From positions 208,580,979 to 208,644,978 of the forward strand of contig RSEF01000001.1 in assembly GCA_003993805.1 (NCBI GenBank): 64,000 bases of DNA, written 5' to 3'. Shown piece by piece: positions 45,096-56,290 of this stretch. The notes below the pieces were generated by a model, which saw only the letters and a program-made list of their open reading frames with translations, was not told the DNA's origin and ran no database searches. Numbering within the stretch: the stretch's first letter is position 1; the number at the start of each line of letters is the position of its first letter. The position numbers and the translations under genes are program-made. The DNA is from Himantopus leucocephalus. Lineage: Eukaryota; Chordata; Aves; Charadriiformes; Recurvirostridae.

Positions 45096-45584
45096 CTATT
45101 TTAGTAATAAAACATAAACTTTTACATTTAAACAGTTTTAAAAAATAAAATGAAAATTGGCAAAAGATAGTAAATTCAAAATTAAGCTTTCCGAGACAAT
45201 TTTTCTGTTTCTTACTTGCATCTTCCCTCAGCAATACAAAGTAATGTGATTGTAAGTGACAAGTATGTAAAAGCAAAGTGTTTTACACTGTGCCTCAGGA
45301 AAAAAAGTAATTATCTGAGTTAAGTTTAGAAATGTAATGCTATCCCTGCATTTTTTAGACAGATCCAGTCTTATATTTTAGGCTGCTTAACACTGTTTAG
45401 TAAAACAAAATGTATAAAGAGCCAACTGGGCTAGGTATGTGATATTTATGGCTTGTTCATACCTTTAGAGCAATGCCATGCATCAGTGAATGCACCTGGT
45501 TGGATTTTATTTATTTATTCATTCATTTTTATGTTCTGTTTGTGTAACTGCAATTCTATTTGGAATGATCATGTAGGAATTAGA

Positions 45585-46450
45585 AAGGACTAATTCAAAT
45601 CTCTTCCTAATAAACACTAGAAGGCTATTTGCCTTCTTTGTCGCAAGGGTGCATTGGTGGCCCACAGTCAACTTGACGTTCAGCAGGACCCCCAGGTCCT
45701 TTTCTGTAAAGCTCATTTCCAGCTCATTTACATTCATTGTGTACTGGTTCCTGGGGTTATTCCTCCCCAGTGAAAGGACTGTACATTTTCCTTTGTTGAA
45801 TTTCATGAGATTCCTCTCATCCTATTTCTCCAGCTTGTTGAAATCCCTCTGAATGGTAGGACACCCATCTGGTGCATCAAACACTAGTCTCAGTTGGCTG
45901 GCTGAGGGTACACTCTGTCCTGTCATTGAAGTCATTAAGATGTTAAGTAGCATTGGGCCCAGTATTGACACTTGGTATGCAGCCAGTTTGCAACATACCT
46001 CATTGACCACTGATGTAGTCCATACTTCATCAGTTTGTCAGTGACAATGTTAGCAGGAACAGTATTGAAAGCCTTGCTAAAGTCAAGATAAAGAACATCC
46101 ACTGCTCCCCCCTTCATCCATCAAACCAGTCATCTCATTGCTGGCAACTCTTCCTTCGTATGTTTGGAGATAATCAAGAGTGATCTTGCAATGACATCAG
46201 CCACTTTCCTCAGCTCTTGTTGGTGCAACCCATCAGGTTTGACCCATCTCCATCAAATTTGTTTAAATGTTCCCTAACATGACTCTCCTCCACCAAGAGA
46301 AAGTCCTCTTCCCTGCAGATTTTCCCACAGGTTCAGGCAACTAGCATTCCTGAATATAGGCCTAACTAGTCCAGACTGAACCAAAGCCAACACTGGGTAC
46401 CTTGGCCTTCATATACCTTGTCATACCAGGTGCTCCACGTGATTCACCAA
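45585..46450 (-). mobile_element. CR1 LINE, ORF2 reverse-transcriptase segment
   Basis: A continuous 850-nt reverse-oriented segment. On the minus strand it reads LDFSKAFNTVPANIVTDKLM (RT domain) and MKFNKGKCTVLSLGRNNPRN. Stops and frameshifts show it is dead. It is one of the longest CR1 copies here. Confidence 0.93.
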
Positions 46451-47667
46451 CAGACTGTCTTCCCTTGTTTTCCTTTTGCTATTGAGTTATCTGCAGAATA
46501 TTATAGTTAGAATATTATAATAATGATAACGTATTTCAATATTTCTAATTAATTTCTATTGTCAAATTTATTTGTCCTCTATCACAAAACATCATTGAAA
46601 GATCATTTCCCACTGATTTCTTATGGTTTTCCTTTAGTGCAAATGATTTGTGATCTCTGTATATGTGAGCAAGGAAACTCATTTTACCTCCTTGGAACCA
46701 TCTTCCATCTTTTATCTCCGATGTACTGTCTTGGGAATCCTTTTCAGAAAATGCGTTTAGGATATAAGATAACATTAGCTACAATAACTTACATTTATCA
46801 CATGCTCATACCACTATTATTGAAGTCACAGGTAGAAACCACGACAGAATGGATGGTCTGAGAGTTACACATTCAGATATGAAAAGAGCATGAGTAACAG
46901 TCTTGCCTTTGCTCAGCTACCTGGCTGAGGGCGTCACGAGAGATGAAAAAATCTGGGTTTTTTTCCCTCTGCTCTCACAGACTGAGCGTACTCTGGAAGG
47001 AAAGCAGACTTCAGAGCAAAGCAAACTTTAGAACAATAAAATACATCCTTTCAAATCTTGTTTCAAGTTCCCAGATGATGACTTTTCCCTGGGAATATGT
47101 GCAAATGGGAATGTGGAATAAATATCTCCATTAGTGAACTCTAGAGTATGTGTATAGCTTTGTGGTTTGTACTGAAAGTTTGTTCCTAACATAATGGTGA
47201 AAGAGTAAATCCTAGGTCCTGTGATGAATAGTTGTACACCCACTAGTTCGAAAGATTTTAAAGAAAACTCATTGACTTTCTGTTTTGTTTCTTTTGAGGA
47301 CTAATTGCATGTTTGATTTTCCCAGTACTTTTTCAAGAGTGGAGAGAGCTGATACAACTGTACAGTTTAATATCACTCAGTGATCTTCATTATGAAAATT
47401 CTTACATTAAAATACTGCTTAGTTTTAACTAAGGATGAAGGGTCTAAGTAAAACTGTAAGACACCTGTCCTTCAAGTAAACTTAGTCAGCAAATAACTGA
47501 CCCAAGGCTTTGCTATTTGAAATTCAATTACCAAGCAATATATTGTGGCAATTCTAATCTAACTGAGAATAATTTTTATACTAAAATTTTTATTTTACTA
47601 AGGTACTTTTCATGTCATGTAAATATTTTTCATTTTGCTCACCTTCAATAATTACCCTCCAGGTGGA

Positions 47668-47760
47668 TTTGGAGCTTTTGTTGTATTTTTTTGTTTATTG
47701 GTGGTTGGTTTTTTTGTTTCTGTGTTGGGTTTTTTTTCCAGAAAAAACCCAAAACACTAG
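47668..47760. repeat. T/G-rich low-complexity tract
   Basis: ggtggttggtttttttgttt, then gtgttgggttttttttcca, followed by aaaaaacccaaaac, giving a small hairpin-like palindrome. Confidence 0.75.
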
Positions 47761-47946
47761 AAACCAAAAAGTCAAAGGAAGAAATAACTTTAAGTAATAT
47801 TTTTTAAAGGAACTGTAACATTTTAAATTCCTGGATATGTAATTTTTACAAAAATATTAACTTAAAAAGAAATATTTAGACAACAGTTTGCTAAGTCTTC
47901 TTCACATAGCCTTATTATGTGGTCTATGAATCTACACTTTATAAAT

Positions 47947-47975
47947 GTGTGTGTGTGTGTATATACATACTCTAT
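47947..47975. repeat. Short (GT)n/(AT)n microsatellite
   Basis: gtgtgtgtgtgtgtatatac; about eight GT units. Confidence 0.85.
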
Positions 47976-48577
47976 ACCAGTAGTTTCCAGTCTCACAAAT
48001 TGGAAACCCTCAACACTTTCCTCATTTCTAAGTTTCTGCCTGGAACATGTGCATTTTCATCAGTTACGGTTAATCCTTGAGTGCCCTGGAGAATTCACAA
48101 GAAAATATTTTGACAACTGAAGATGTTCTGATATTCAACGCACATTGCAACACACGGTTCCTGAACCTTTGGAGCCTATGTCACAAGAATTAAAATCCAA
48201 TGGAAACAACTTATAGGCATTACTAAAATCTTAAGTAAACTAGTAATTATATTATAATTACATATTTTAATTATGCCAATTAAAGAACTAGCAGACAACA
48301 AAATAGTAAGAAAGGGGATTAAAGGAAATCAGAACTAGCTAGAATATTTTTAATATTTTGAGGATGATATGGCTGAGAAAATTTGTATTTTTTTCATTTA
48401 GAGTAGTAATGTTTGGTAATATGATTCATATATGTATATTTTATACAGATTTGAAATATGAAAACACTTTGGCATACTCTATGTTAAGTCACATTCTAAA
48501 AGTTTGGTGATTTTGTTGCTATGGCACCATACTTCAAATTTAATAACTTTGTCTACTACAGTTTTCAGTTCTTGATC

Positions 48578-48632
48578 ATATTTTTGGTGGGTTTTTTTTT
48601 TTTTTGGTGGGTTTTTTTGTTTGTTTGTTTGC
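48578..48632. repeat. T/G-rich low-complexity tract with internal repeat
   Basis: ttggtgggttt occurs twice, followed by gtttgtttgtttg. Same strand bias as at 47668, opposite to 39528. Confidence 0.85.
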
Positions 48633-50311
48633 TCAGAACAGTCAGAGCACTGAGAATGCAGACAATAACAATGTATCTTTGTAATATAAATCTACTTAAA
48701 TTTAAAACACACACAAAAAATCCTTTCCCACATATATAGCAAAAATTTAATAATTGTGAGGTACTAGGGAAGAGGAATTAAACATGGCGTCTTACTAAAT
48801 AATTCTATTTTGCTTCTAGTTTTGTTTCAGAAAGGAAAGCTTTTTTTGAATCAATTTAGTTAAACATTTTCCGTTACAGAGAATTCCAAAGACAAATATT
48901 TATAGAACCTTTAAGAAGTTGAAAGCTATTACAGGGATTTTTGTTGTTTCATTTCGTTTCTTCTCGCTTCACGCAGTTTCCATAAAAAGACTATATACTG
49001 TACAAGTAACTTTTCAGATAAATAAATTTGCAGTGCTATCCAAGACTGAATTCAATTCTGAGATAAACCATGCCTGCCAATTATTTCCAGCTATCTATTT
49101 GATAGACCAGTTCTATTCCATTTAAATTCCATTCTCAACAAAAATTTTTATGCAACGATACACTCAGAAATTGATACTTTGTGAGAGACAAACAATAAAC
49201 AGTTTTATTTTCTTTACTGTTCCTTTTGTGGAAGAAAAGAGAGAAACAGCAGGAATCTGCAAATATGGTATATTATAGCACTAGCACTGTGGAGGTTCTA
49301 AAGCTGTTGTCATTCTCATGTCAATGCTGTTTTAAAGGAAGGATGTATGACTACGTTGGGAGTCAACAAAATCTCTCAAGTTTATGTTTTTAAAAAGCAA
49401 ACAAACCTGTCTGCTTTCAAAATATGTTTTCAAATGAATACTTACATTTCATAGCTAAAGACATCGTTTCAATTTATCAACTCAGTATAGAGTGATATTA
49501 ATTTTTAAACCCATATCTTGTACACCAGATAGGCAGGAATTTCTATTTTAGTTTCTGTTGAGGGTAATATAGTGCAGAGGATAAGGAAAATATATACTTC
49601 CAAAATATTAGAAAAATACTTATACTTCTTTACTGAGTTGGAATATTTCTAATAAAGGGAGAAAAGAAGAAAGGTCATAGATAAATGTTCTTTACCATTA
49701 GCTCATTTCCCTTCTTCACATATTTATAACCTACCTTATTTCTGCAAAGGATTCCACAGACTACTGTATCTTCAGCATACCTGATTACTTTCCTCAAGTG
49801 AGGCATAAAATTCATTTTCTATCCATAACATTCACTGACTTCGGCTGGCATAACATCCAAAGAAAAAAATGTTGATATTGGTGTCACTATCATTCCATAG
49901 TCACTTTGCATCTATTTTAATATCTTCTAACAGAACAATTAGTTAATATTGAAATCAATATATCTGTTATTTGGCCTCTAACAGTGTAAGACGCTTGTTA
50001 ATTTCTATGGAAAGCTAATTACAGAATATGTTTAAATGCATATCAATAATGTCTAGATATCATACAGACTTAGAAATTTCCATTTATTTACCTATATCCA
50101 TATATGATATGCATCTTTGAGCATACGTGCATGAACACAGAGACTAATCATGTAATTTTTTATTGTTTTATTTTCTAGTGAAGTAATTAACCTTTGGAAA
50201 AAAAAAAAGTCCCCTTTGGGTTATAATTGTTGTGAATTCTTATGACTTGAAGAATAAACTCTGTTTTGATTATCCTAATTCCTATGTACAGTACTCTTGA
50301 CAGATACTTAC

Positions 50312-50590
50312 CTCACATTTATGAAGCAATTTCATGCACACATTGTTTAAGGTAAAGTTGGCTCTTGAAGATAAGCACAAGCAAGGAAACAAATTTTTTT
50401 GAGCACATTGTTTAGAAGAAAATTGTGGTTCAATTTTTAAATAAAGCAAAACTTCACTAATTTGCTTAGCAGTTTGCAAGAGATCCTGTGAGTTAAGAAT
50501 GTGCACTTGGTATTTTATGTTGTAGGACTGAATCAAATTATGTATGTGATCTTGTATAATTACCAGTCTCTGTTTTTCAATATCTTGACT
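50312..50590 (-). CDS. Candidate exon of an unrecognised minus-strand gene
   Basis: A 279-nt open segment (93 codons) on the minus strand, from acceptor-like ...gacagccacag to a perfect donor GAG|gtaagt, phase 0 at both ends. It starts SQDIEKQRLV and ends KLLHKCE. Composition is Q/L/K-rich in the first part and cysteine-rich in the last third. I recognise no family. The acceptor has only a weak pyrimidine tract. It could be chance in AT-rich DNA, but length plus border quality make it the best of several candidates in this area. Confidence 0.35.
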
Positions 50591-50599
50591 CTGTGGCTG

Positions 50600-52734
50600 T
50601 CCTCAGAATATTTTTTCCTCCTCTTCTCTACAATATTAATTTCTGGTGGCAAAATATTTTTAGAGGAATATTAAAAAGCAATGAGTCCAGTCTTCCATCT
50701 CTAGAGGACAGTATTATGTCTTACAGGAGACTGGAAACCAATTCATCTGTTGCCCATACTATGTTTAAGTATTCACTTCCTTGGGAAGTCAGTCCATCTC
50801 TTTTTATGAACAACTACTTCCAGTTTAAAAAAGCAGAATAAATAGAATAGATGTACTTAAAGGCAAGATTGACTTCTCAGGTGCACATTTTACTAATTTG
50901 GAATGCTTATTCTGTCCAAAGTAAATGCACAGAATTTCAAGGCCAAACTTTAATTTTCAGCATATCTGAATTCCTTGCTCTTCTTTTCTCACCTCTGCAC
51001 TGGACCACACAACGAAATGAGAGACTAGTTTACAACAAAACACTGTTATTTGTAAACCAAAATAACTTTTCCTTGTATAATTCTTAAAATTGATTACATA
51101 GTGTACCAATTGCATATGAACTGCCTGTTCAGTGGGCTTACTGGTGAAGAATTTTTCACTGTTTTGTTGTCATGTTAACCAAAAGAATATTTTCACAAGC
51201 TGCAAAGCTCAACTTTTTTTAGAGATGCTTTGCTTGCAATGAAAAGGCTGATTATTTTTTTTCTTCCATATTTAACTTCTATTTATGCTTTACAGGCTTT
51301 GGTTTACTTTTAATAAGTATTGGGACTGAATCTCACATTTTTTTGTATCCACTGTCAAAAATGTCTTTTACTTTTGCCGAGCTGAATATATTGCAGAGTT
51401 AGAATCATTAAGGTTGGGTAAATTGTAATTATAATGACTTTCAGTGTCAGAACTCCCTAATAAGGGCAGATTAGATACTTTCTTGATTTCTTTTTCCCCC
51501 TTAATCAGGATCATTATAATTACATAAATTTTCTGAAAAGTTAATGTAAATTGAACACTGCATAACTTTCTGTAGCAGATAATACATTTTTAAGCTGAAC
51601 AATTTCTATAGTGTTTAACATAATGAAGTGAAATCATTATCTTTTCAGCCATATGACAGCTTGCATTGTAAATAATGCTGATTAAAGAAGTAAAAAGCAA
51701 ATCTGCATCAGCTGATGCACTTTTCATACTTTAAATCAAGTTAGTCTCAGGAACAGAAAAGCTAGACCTAGGGCAGAGAATTTAACTCAGAGATACCAGA
51801 TTATGTGAAAATATTGCTTATATGTTCAAATAGCATAAAAATGTGAAATTAATGCTCATACAGATGGGAAAAATCTTTTAACCACACTGAATTTTAATAT
51901 AATAGAAAGCTTGAGAATAAGAGTTTTATATTAAACATTTAAGGCTCATTTTTTCTCCTGATCAATTTGATTAAGGATCTTACACATCTCATTTGCCAAA
52001 TAACCTTAAACACTGAAGAGTGCTGATTTTCTCAGATTGATGGCTCTTCGTTCCCTGTCATACTAAACAACTATTCTCCAAAATGTCCCTTCTGCATGTA
52101 TTAAGTTGCATACACGCCTATTCAGCATTTCTGGTTTTGTCTGTTTTTTTTTTTTTTTAAACAAAAATGGACCTTACATCATTTCCCAATTCGGTTGTTT
52201 GATAAATTCATTGTTTTTTATGATACTTTTATTAGGAAATGCATATTCAACTTTGGACTGCTCTTGATTGCCTAGAATTGAAAATCACAGTTTGTCAGAG
52301 GGAAAACTTGGTTTTGCACTCTAGAATAGGAATCCATGATTTTCATTCTTGGTTGCATTTTGGCCTGCAAAACCTAAAATATTAAGGCACTGAGATGGCT
52401 ATTCCAATCATTAGACAAAAAATCAGTTTATTCTCATTCACTTTTCCAATTCATGAGACACTCTTCCATGCCTTGAGTCTGTAATTTTCTTAGTATTTTA
52501 TGACTACAGTTATTCATGATAGAATAAACCCTTTTAACCACACACTTAATTGATTTGAGCAGGAATTTAGAATATCAAACAGGGCCAAAACATACTTTTT
52601 CCATACCTCCAAATATGGACACTTCACAACCTCGCTATCCAAACTTTCTCCTGTATTTGACAATGTCACAGTAAAAACATTTATTTCTTAAGCTTAAATA
52701 TGATTTGCTGTATTTGAGTTTGTGCTTTTTAACT
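50600..52734. other. No gene seen
   Basis: Short frames only, AT-rich. Confidence 0.5.
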
Positions 52735-52930
52735 CTTTTTCCATCGCTGGCCACGACTGAGAAGAGTCTGCCTCCATATTCAGCAGGTATTTTCATACAT
52801 TGATAAGATCCCCTGAGTCTTTCCTTCTCCAGGCTGAGCAGTGTCGTCTCTGTCAACCTCTCTTCATATAAAAGACTCTGCAAGGCCTTAATCATCTTCA
52901 TGACTTTTTGCTGCACTCATCCCATTATGA
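52735..52930 (-). mobile_element. CR1 LINE fragment
   Basis: gataagatcccctgagtctt, then tctccaggctgagcagtgtc and cttaatcatcttcatgactt, is reverse-complement CR1 just downstream of the ORF2 end. Confidence 0.88.
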
Positions 52931-53440
52931 CCATGTGTGGCAAGGTGCTCCTGATCTCAGGTATGGTATGGGACAATGCTTACATAATGTGCTTGCACTG
53001 CTTGCACAGCTGCATGGACCAACTCGCACAAAGAAACCTGTGATCAACCACATATAACTATTTGCAGATCACCAATCTTTTTGAGACACATCCAGCTTTG
53101 TATGTAAAGCAAGTATCTGCGTCAACCTGTCCATCATGTGATTGAACAGAAAAGGCGCAATCGCATAAACAAGGTGTCCCAATGTTAACTCAGGGTAGCT
53201 CTCATAGGCTGGTCCAGGGATACTGCCCAGAAAAAGAAGTTCTTATGTCATGACGTAGAACATGAGAGGCTGTCAATATCCATGATTGTTAGTCATCAGC
53301 AGGTAAGAATATTCATTAACAGTGTCGTACCTTGCCTACACAGCAAGTGAGCTTTCCTCTTTATCCTTTCCCTCATGCTTAGATTGCTTGTGTTCCACTC
53401 AAGCTTAATTATATTGATTGTAAGTTATATTATAATAAAT

Positions 53441-53642
53441 TTGATTGCACTTCATCTTTAGGCTGTTGCCATTTTATCGTCCAATATCCAAAGAACACTT
53501 GTCATGTGACACCATGTCCCTCTTGTACCAGCAGGCCCAGNGTTGATTGGACTTCATCTTTAGACTGTTGCCATTTTATCGTCCAATATCCAAAGAAAAC
53601 TTGTCATGTGACACCATGTCCCTCTTGTACCAGCAGGCCCAG
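53441..53642. repeat. Direct 100-bp duplication across a single-N join
   Basis: 53441-53540 and 53543-53642 match nearly base for base over 100 nt (ttgattg-acttcatcttta to accagcaggcccag); N at 53541. Confidence 0.93.
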
Positions 53643-53897
53643 ATAGGACCCAGTACTCAAGGTTTGCTCTCATTAGAGCTGAAGAGAGGGGAAGTATGAT
53701 CTCCCTTAACCTGTTGGCAATGCTTTTCCTAATGAAGCCCAGGAAGCTGTTGGCTTTCTTTGCCACAAGGTGCATTAGTGACCTGCAGCCAACTTGGTGT
53801 CCAGCAAGACCCCAAGGTCTCCATATATTCCTCCCCAGTGAAAGGATTGCCCATTTCACTTTGTTAAACTTCATGAGATTCCTCTCATCTTATACCT
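53610..53897 (-). mobile_element. CR1 LINE fragment
   Basis: agtatgatctcccttaacct, then aatgaagcccaggaagctgt and ttcatgagattcctctcat. Reverse orientation, ORF2 C-terminal part. Confidence 0.9.
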
Positions 53898-53904
53898 GCT
53901 ACTG

Positions 53905-54232
53905 GTATTTGATGAAGATGGTAACCTGACAAATGGGGATGCAGAAAAGGCAGAGGCATTCAATGCTTTTTTTGCCCCAGTCTTTAGTATTAAAGACAGA
54001 CCTGAGGCTGCCCAGTCCTCTGAGTTGCAGAACCATGACTACGGGAGAAGTGACTTTCCATTCGTGAACACTGAAATTGTAAGGGACCAGTTGTATCAGC
54101 TGAATGTTTGTAAGTCCATGGGGCCTGATGGAATTCATGCCAGAGTACTGAAGGAACTAGCGGATGTTACTCAATTATATACCAAAGGTCTTGGGAGTCT
54201 GGGGAGGTCCCTACTGCCTGGAAGCTAGCCAG
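53905..54232 (+). mobile_element. CR1 LINE, ORF2 segment between endonuclease and RT
   Basis: Sense frame reads DEDGNLTNGDAEKAEAFNAF and later MGPDGIHARVLKELADV, hallmark CR1 ORF2 phrases. It lies directly between two reverse-oriented CR1 pieces. Confidence 0.93.
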
Positions 54233-54425
54233 CTAATTTTCCAGATCTTTCTTGCCCTTCTTGAAGATAGGGGTCACATTTGCTTTCTTCCAGTTTTCTG
54301 AAGCCTTCCTCTATTGCCATGACCTTTGAAAGTTAATCAAGAGTGACCTTGCAATGGCATCAGCCACTTTCCTCAGCTCTTGTGGGTGTATCCCATCAGG
54401 TCCTTTGACTTGTTTACATCAATTA
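54233..54425 (-). mobile_element. CR1 LINE fragment ending at the 1000-N gap
   Basis: ttcttgaagataggggtcac, then atttgctttcttccagtttt and tgtgggtgtatcccatcagg, is the reverse complement of the RT N-terminal region. Confidence 0.92.
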
Positions 54426-54436
54426 AAAAAAAAAAA

Positions 54437-55436
54437 NNNNNNNNNNNNNNNNNNNNNNNNNNNNNNNNNNNNNNNNNNNNNNNNNNNNNNNNNNNNNNNN
54501 NNNNNNNNNNNNNNNNNNNNNNNNNNNNNNNNNNNNNNNNNNNNNNNNNNNNNNNNNNNNNNNNNNNNNNNNNNNNNNNNNNNNNNNNNNNNNNNNNNNN
54601 NNNNNNNNNNNNNNNNNNNNNNNNNNNNNNNNNNNNNNNNNNNNNNNNNNNNNNNNNNNNNNNNNNNNNNNNNNNNNNNNNNNNNNNNNNNNNNNNNNNN
54701 NNNNNNNNNNNNNNNNNNNNNNNNNNNNNNNNNNNNNNNNNNNNNNNNNNNNNNNNNNNNNNNNNNNNNNNNNNNNNNNNNNNNNNNNNNNNNNNNNNNN
54801 NNNNNNNNNNNNNNNNNNNNNNNNNNNNNNNNNNNNNNNNNNNNNNNNNNNNNNNNNNNNNNNNNNNNNNNNNNNNNNNNNNNNNNNNNNNNNNNNNNNN
54901 NNNNNNNNNNNNNNNNNNNNNNNNNNNNNNNNNNNNNNNNNNNNNNNNNNNNNNNNNNNNNNNNNNNNNNNNNNNNNNNNNNNNNNNNNNNNNNNNNNNN
55001 NNNNNNNNNNNNNNNNNNNNNNNNNNNNNNNNNNNNNNNNNNNNNNNNNNNNNNNNNNNNNNNNNNNNNNNNNNNNNNNNNNNNNNNNNNNNNNNNNNNN
55101 NNNNNNNNNNNNNNNNNNNNNNNNNNNNNNNNNNNNNNNNNNNNNNNNNNNNNNNNNNNNNNNNNNNNNNNNNNNNNNNNNNNNNNNNNNNNNNNNNNNN
55201 NNNNNNNNNNNNNNNNNNNNNNNNNNNNNNNNNNNNNNNNNNNNNNNNNNNNNNNNNNNNNNNNNNNNNNNNNNNNNNNNNNNNNNNNNNNNNNNNNNNN
55301 NNNNNNNNNNNNNNNNNNNNNNNNNNNNNNNNNNNNNNNNNNNNNNNNNNNNNNNNNNNNNNNNNNNNNNNNNNNNNNNNNNNNNNNNNNNNNNNNNNNN
55401 NNNNNNNNNNNNNNNNNNNNNNNNNNNNNNNNNNNN
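54437..55436. other. Assembly gap (1000 N) inside a CR1 cluster
   Basis: Exactly 1000 N, preceded by a short poly-A run. Both flanks are reverse-oriented CR1, so the gap probably holds more CR1, but other content cannot be excluded. Confidence 1.
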
Positions 55437-55530
55437 AGCTTCTCATCAGTCAGCACCCCCAGGTCCTTCTCCTCAGGGCAGCTCTCAAACCTTTCTCTGC
55501 CGAGCCTGTATTTGCTTGTATTTGTGTACT
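55437..55530 (-). mobile_element. CR1 LINE fragment, right flank of the gap
   Basis: cagcacccccaggtccttct, then cctcagggcagctctcaaac, reverse ORF2 sequence. Confidence 0.9.
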
Positions 55531-56072
55531 TGCAGCCCAAGCAGCCAACTGTATCCTGGGCTGCATCAAAAGACGCATGGCCAGCAGGTCAAGGGAGGTT
55601 ATTCTGCCCCTCTACTCTGCTCTCGTGAGACCCCACCTGGAGTACTGTATCCCAGATCGTCCAGAGGAGGGCCATGAAAAACATCAGAGGGCTGGGGCAC
55701 CTCTCCTGTGGAGAAAGGTCAGACTTTGTTGAGAGTTGAGGTTGCTCAGCCTGGAGAAGAGAAAGCCATTTTACCAGGGCCTGTACTGACAGGACAAAGG
55801 GCAATGATTTTAAACTGAAAGATGATAGATTTTAGACTGGATATAAGGAAGACATTTTTTACGATGAGGGTGGTGAGACACTGGGACTGGTTGTCCAGAG
55901 GAGTTGTTGAGGCCCCATCCCTGGAATTGTTCAAGGTCAGGTTGGATGGGGCTTTGAGCAACCTAATCTAGTGAAAGAAGTCCCTGCCTATGGCGGGGGG
56001 GGGGAGTGGACTAGATATCTTTAAAGGTCCCTTCCAACCCAAACCATTCTACGATGTTATTATTCTGTAATA
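55531..56072 (+). mobile_element. CR1 LINE with complete 3' end
   Basis: Sense ORF2 C-terminus ([20 protein letters not shown]), then the 3' untranslated part, ending ggtcccttccaacccaaacc, attctacgatgttattattc. The best-preserved 3' terminus in the window. It is joined tail-inverted to the preceding fragment. Confidence 0.95.
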
Positions 56073-56290
56073 AAGTGTTTGCAGCTAAATGTAAATGCTT
56101 CCAAAATTGAGAAGGAAAAAAAATTATACAGACTTCAGGAATAGATAGTATTCGTGATTTTACTTCTTCATACCTGGGAAATAATTTTATCATATTCTGT
56201 GCCCATTCATACATAAATAAAATAACGTATGGTTGTTAACTTAAGCAGCAATTCAACGATTTTCTTCATTCCAACTCCCAGGTCTTTATT
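56011..56290 (-). other. Weak minus-strand coding candidates beside the CR1 3' end
   Basis: After acceptor-like gtttgttttcag (minus strand, near 56290) a short frame reads FLNKDLGVGMKKIVELLLK and then meets only a poor donor. A second frame to the left (to 56011) runs into the CR1 tail. Recorded because they lie between the DYNC2H1 exon and the other candidates; no family recognised. Confidence 0.12.

Larger units (their letters stand above)
46451..50300. other. No gene seen
   Basis: AT-rich with T/G-rich tracts. Intronic if the tentative minus-strand gene is real. Confidence 0.5.

Noticed and set aside
53909..53935. tttgatgaagatgg, considered as a start of MMP exon 9 (FDE motif)
   Set aside because: Context is CR1 ORF2 (DEDGNLTNGDAEKAEAF), not hemopexin sequence, and there is no acceptor.
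54354..55732. Very long open frames on both strands (up to 450 codons)
   Set aside because: They exist only because the 1000-N gap contains no stops; the real ends are CR1 sequence.
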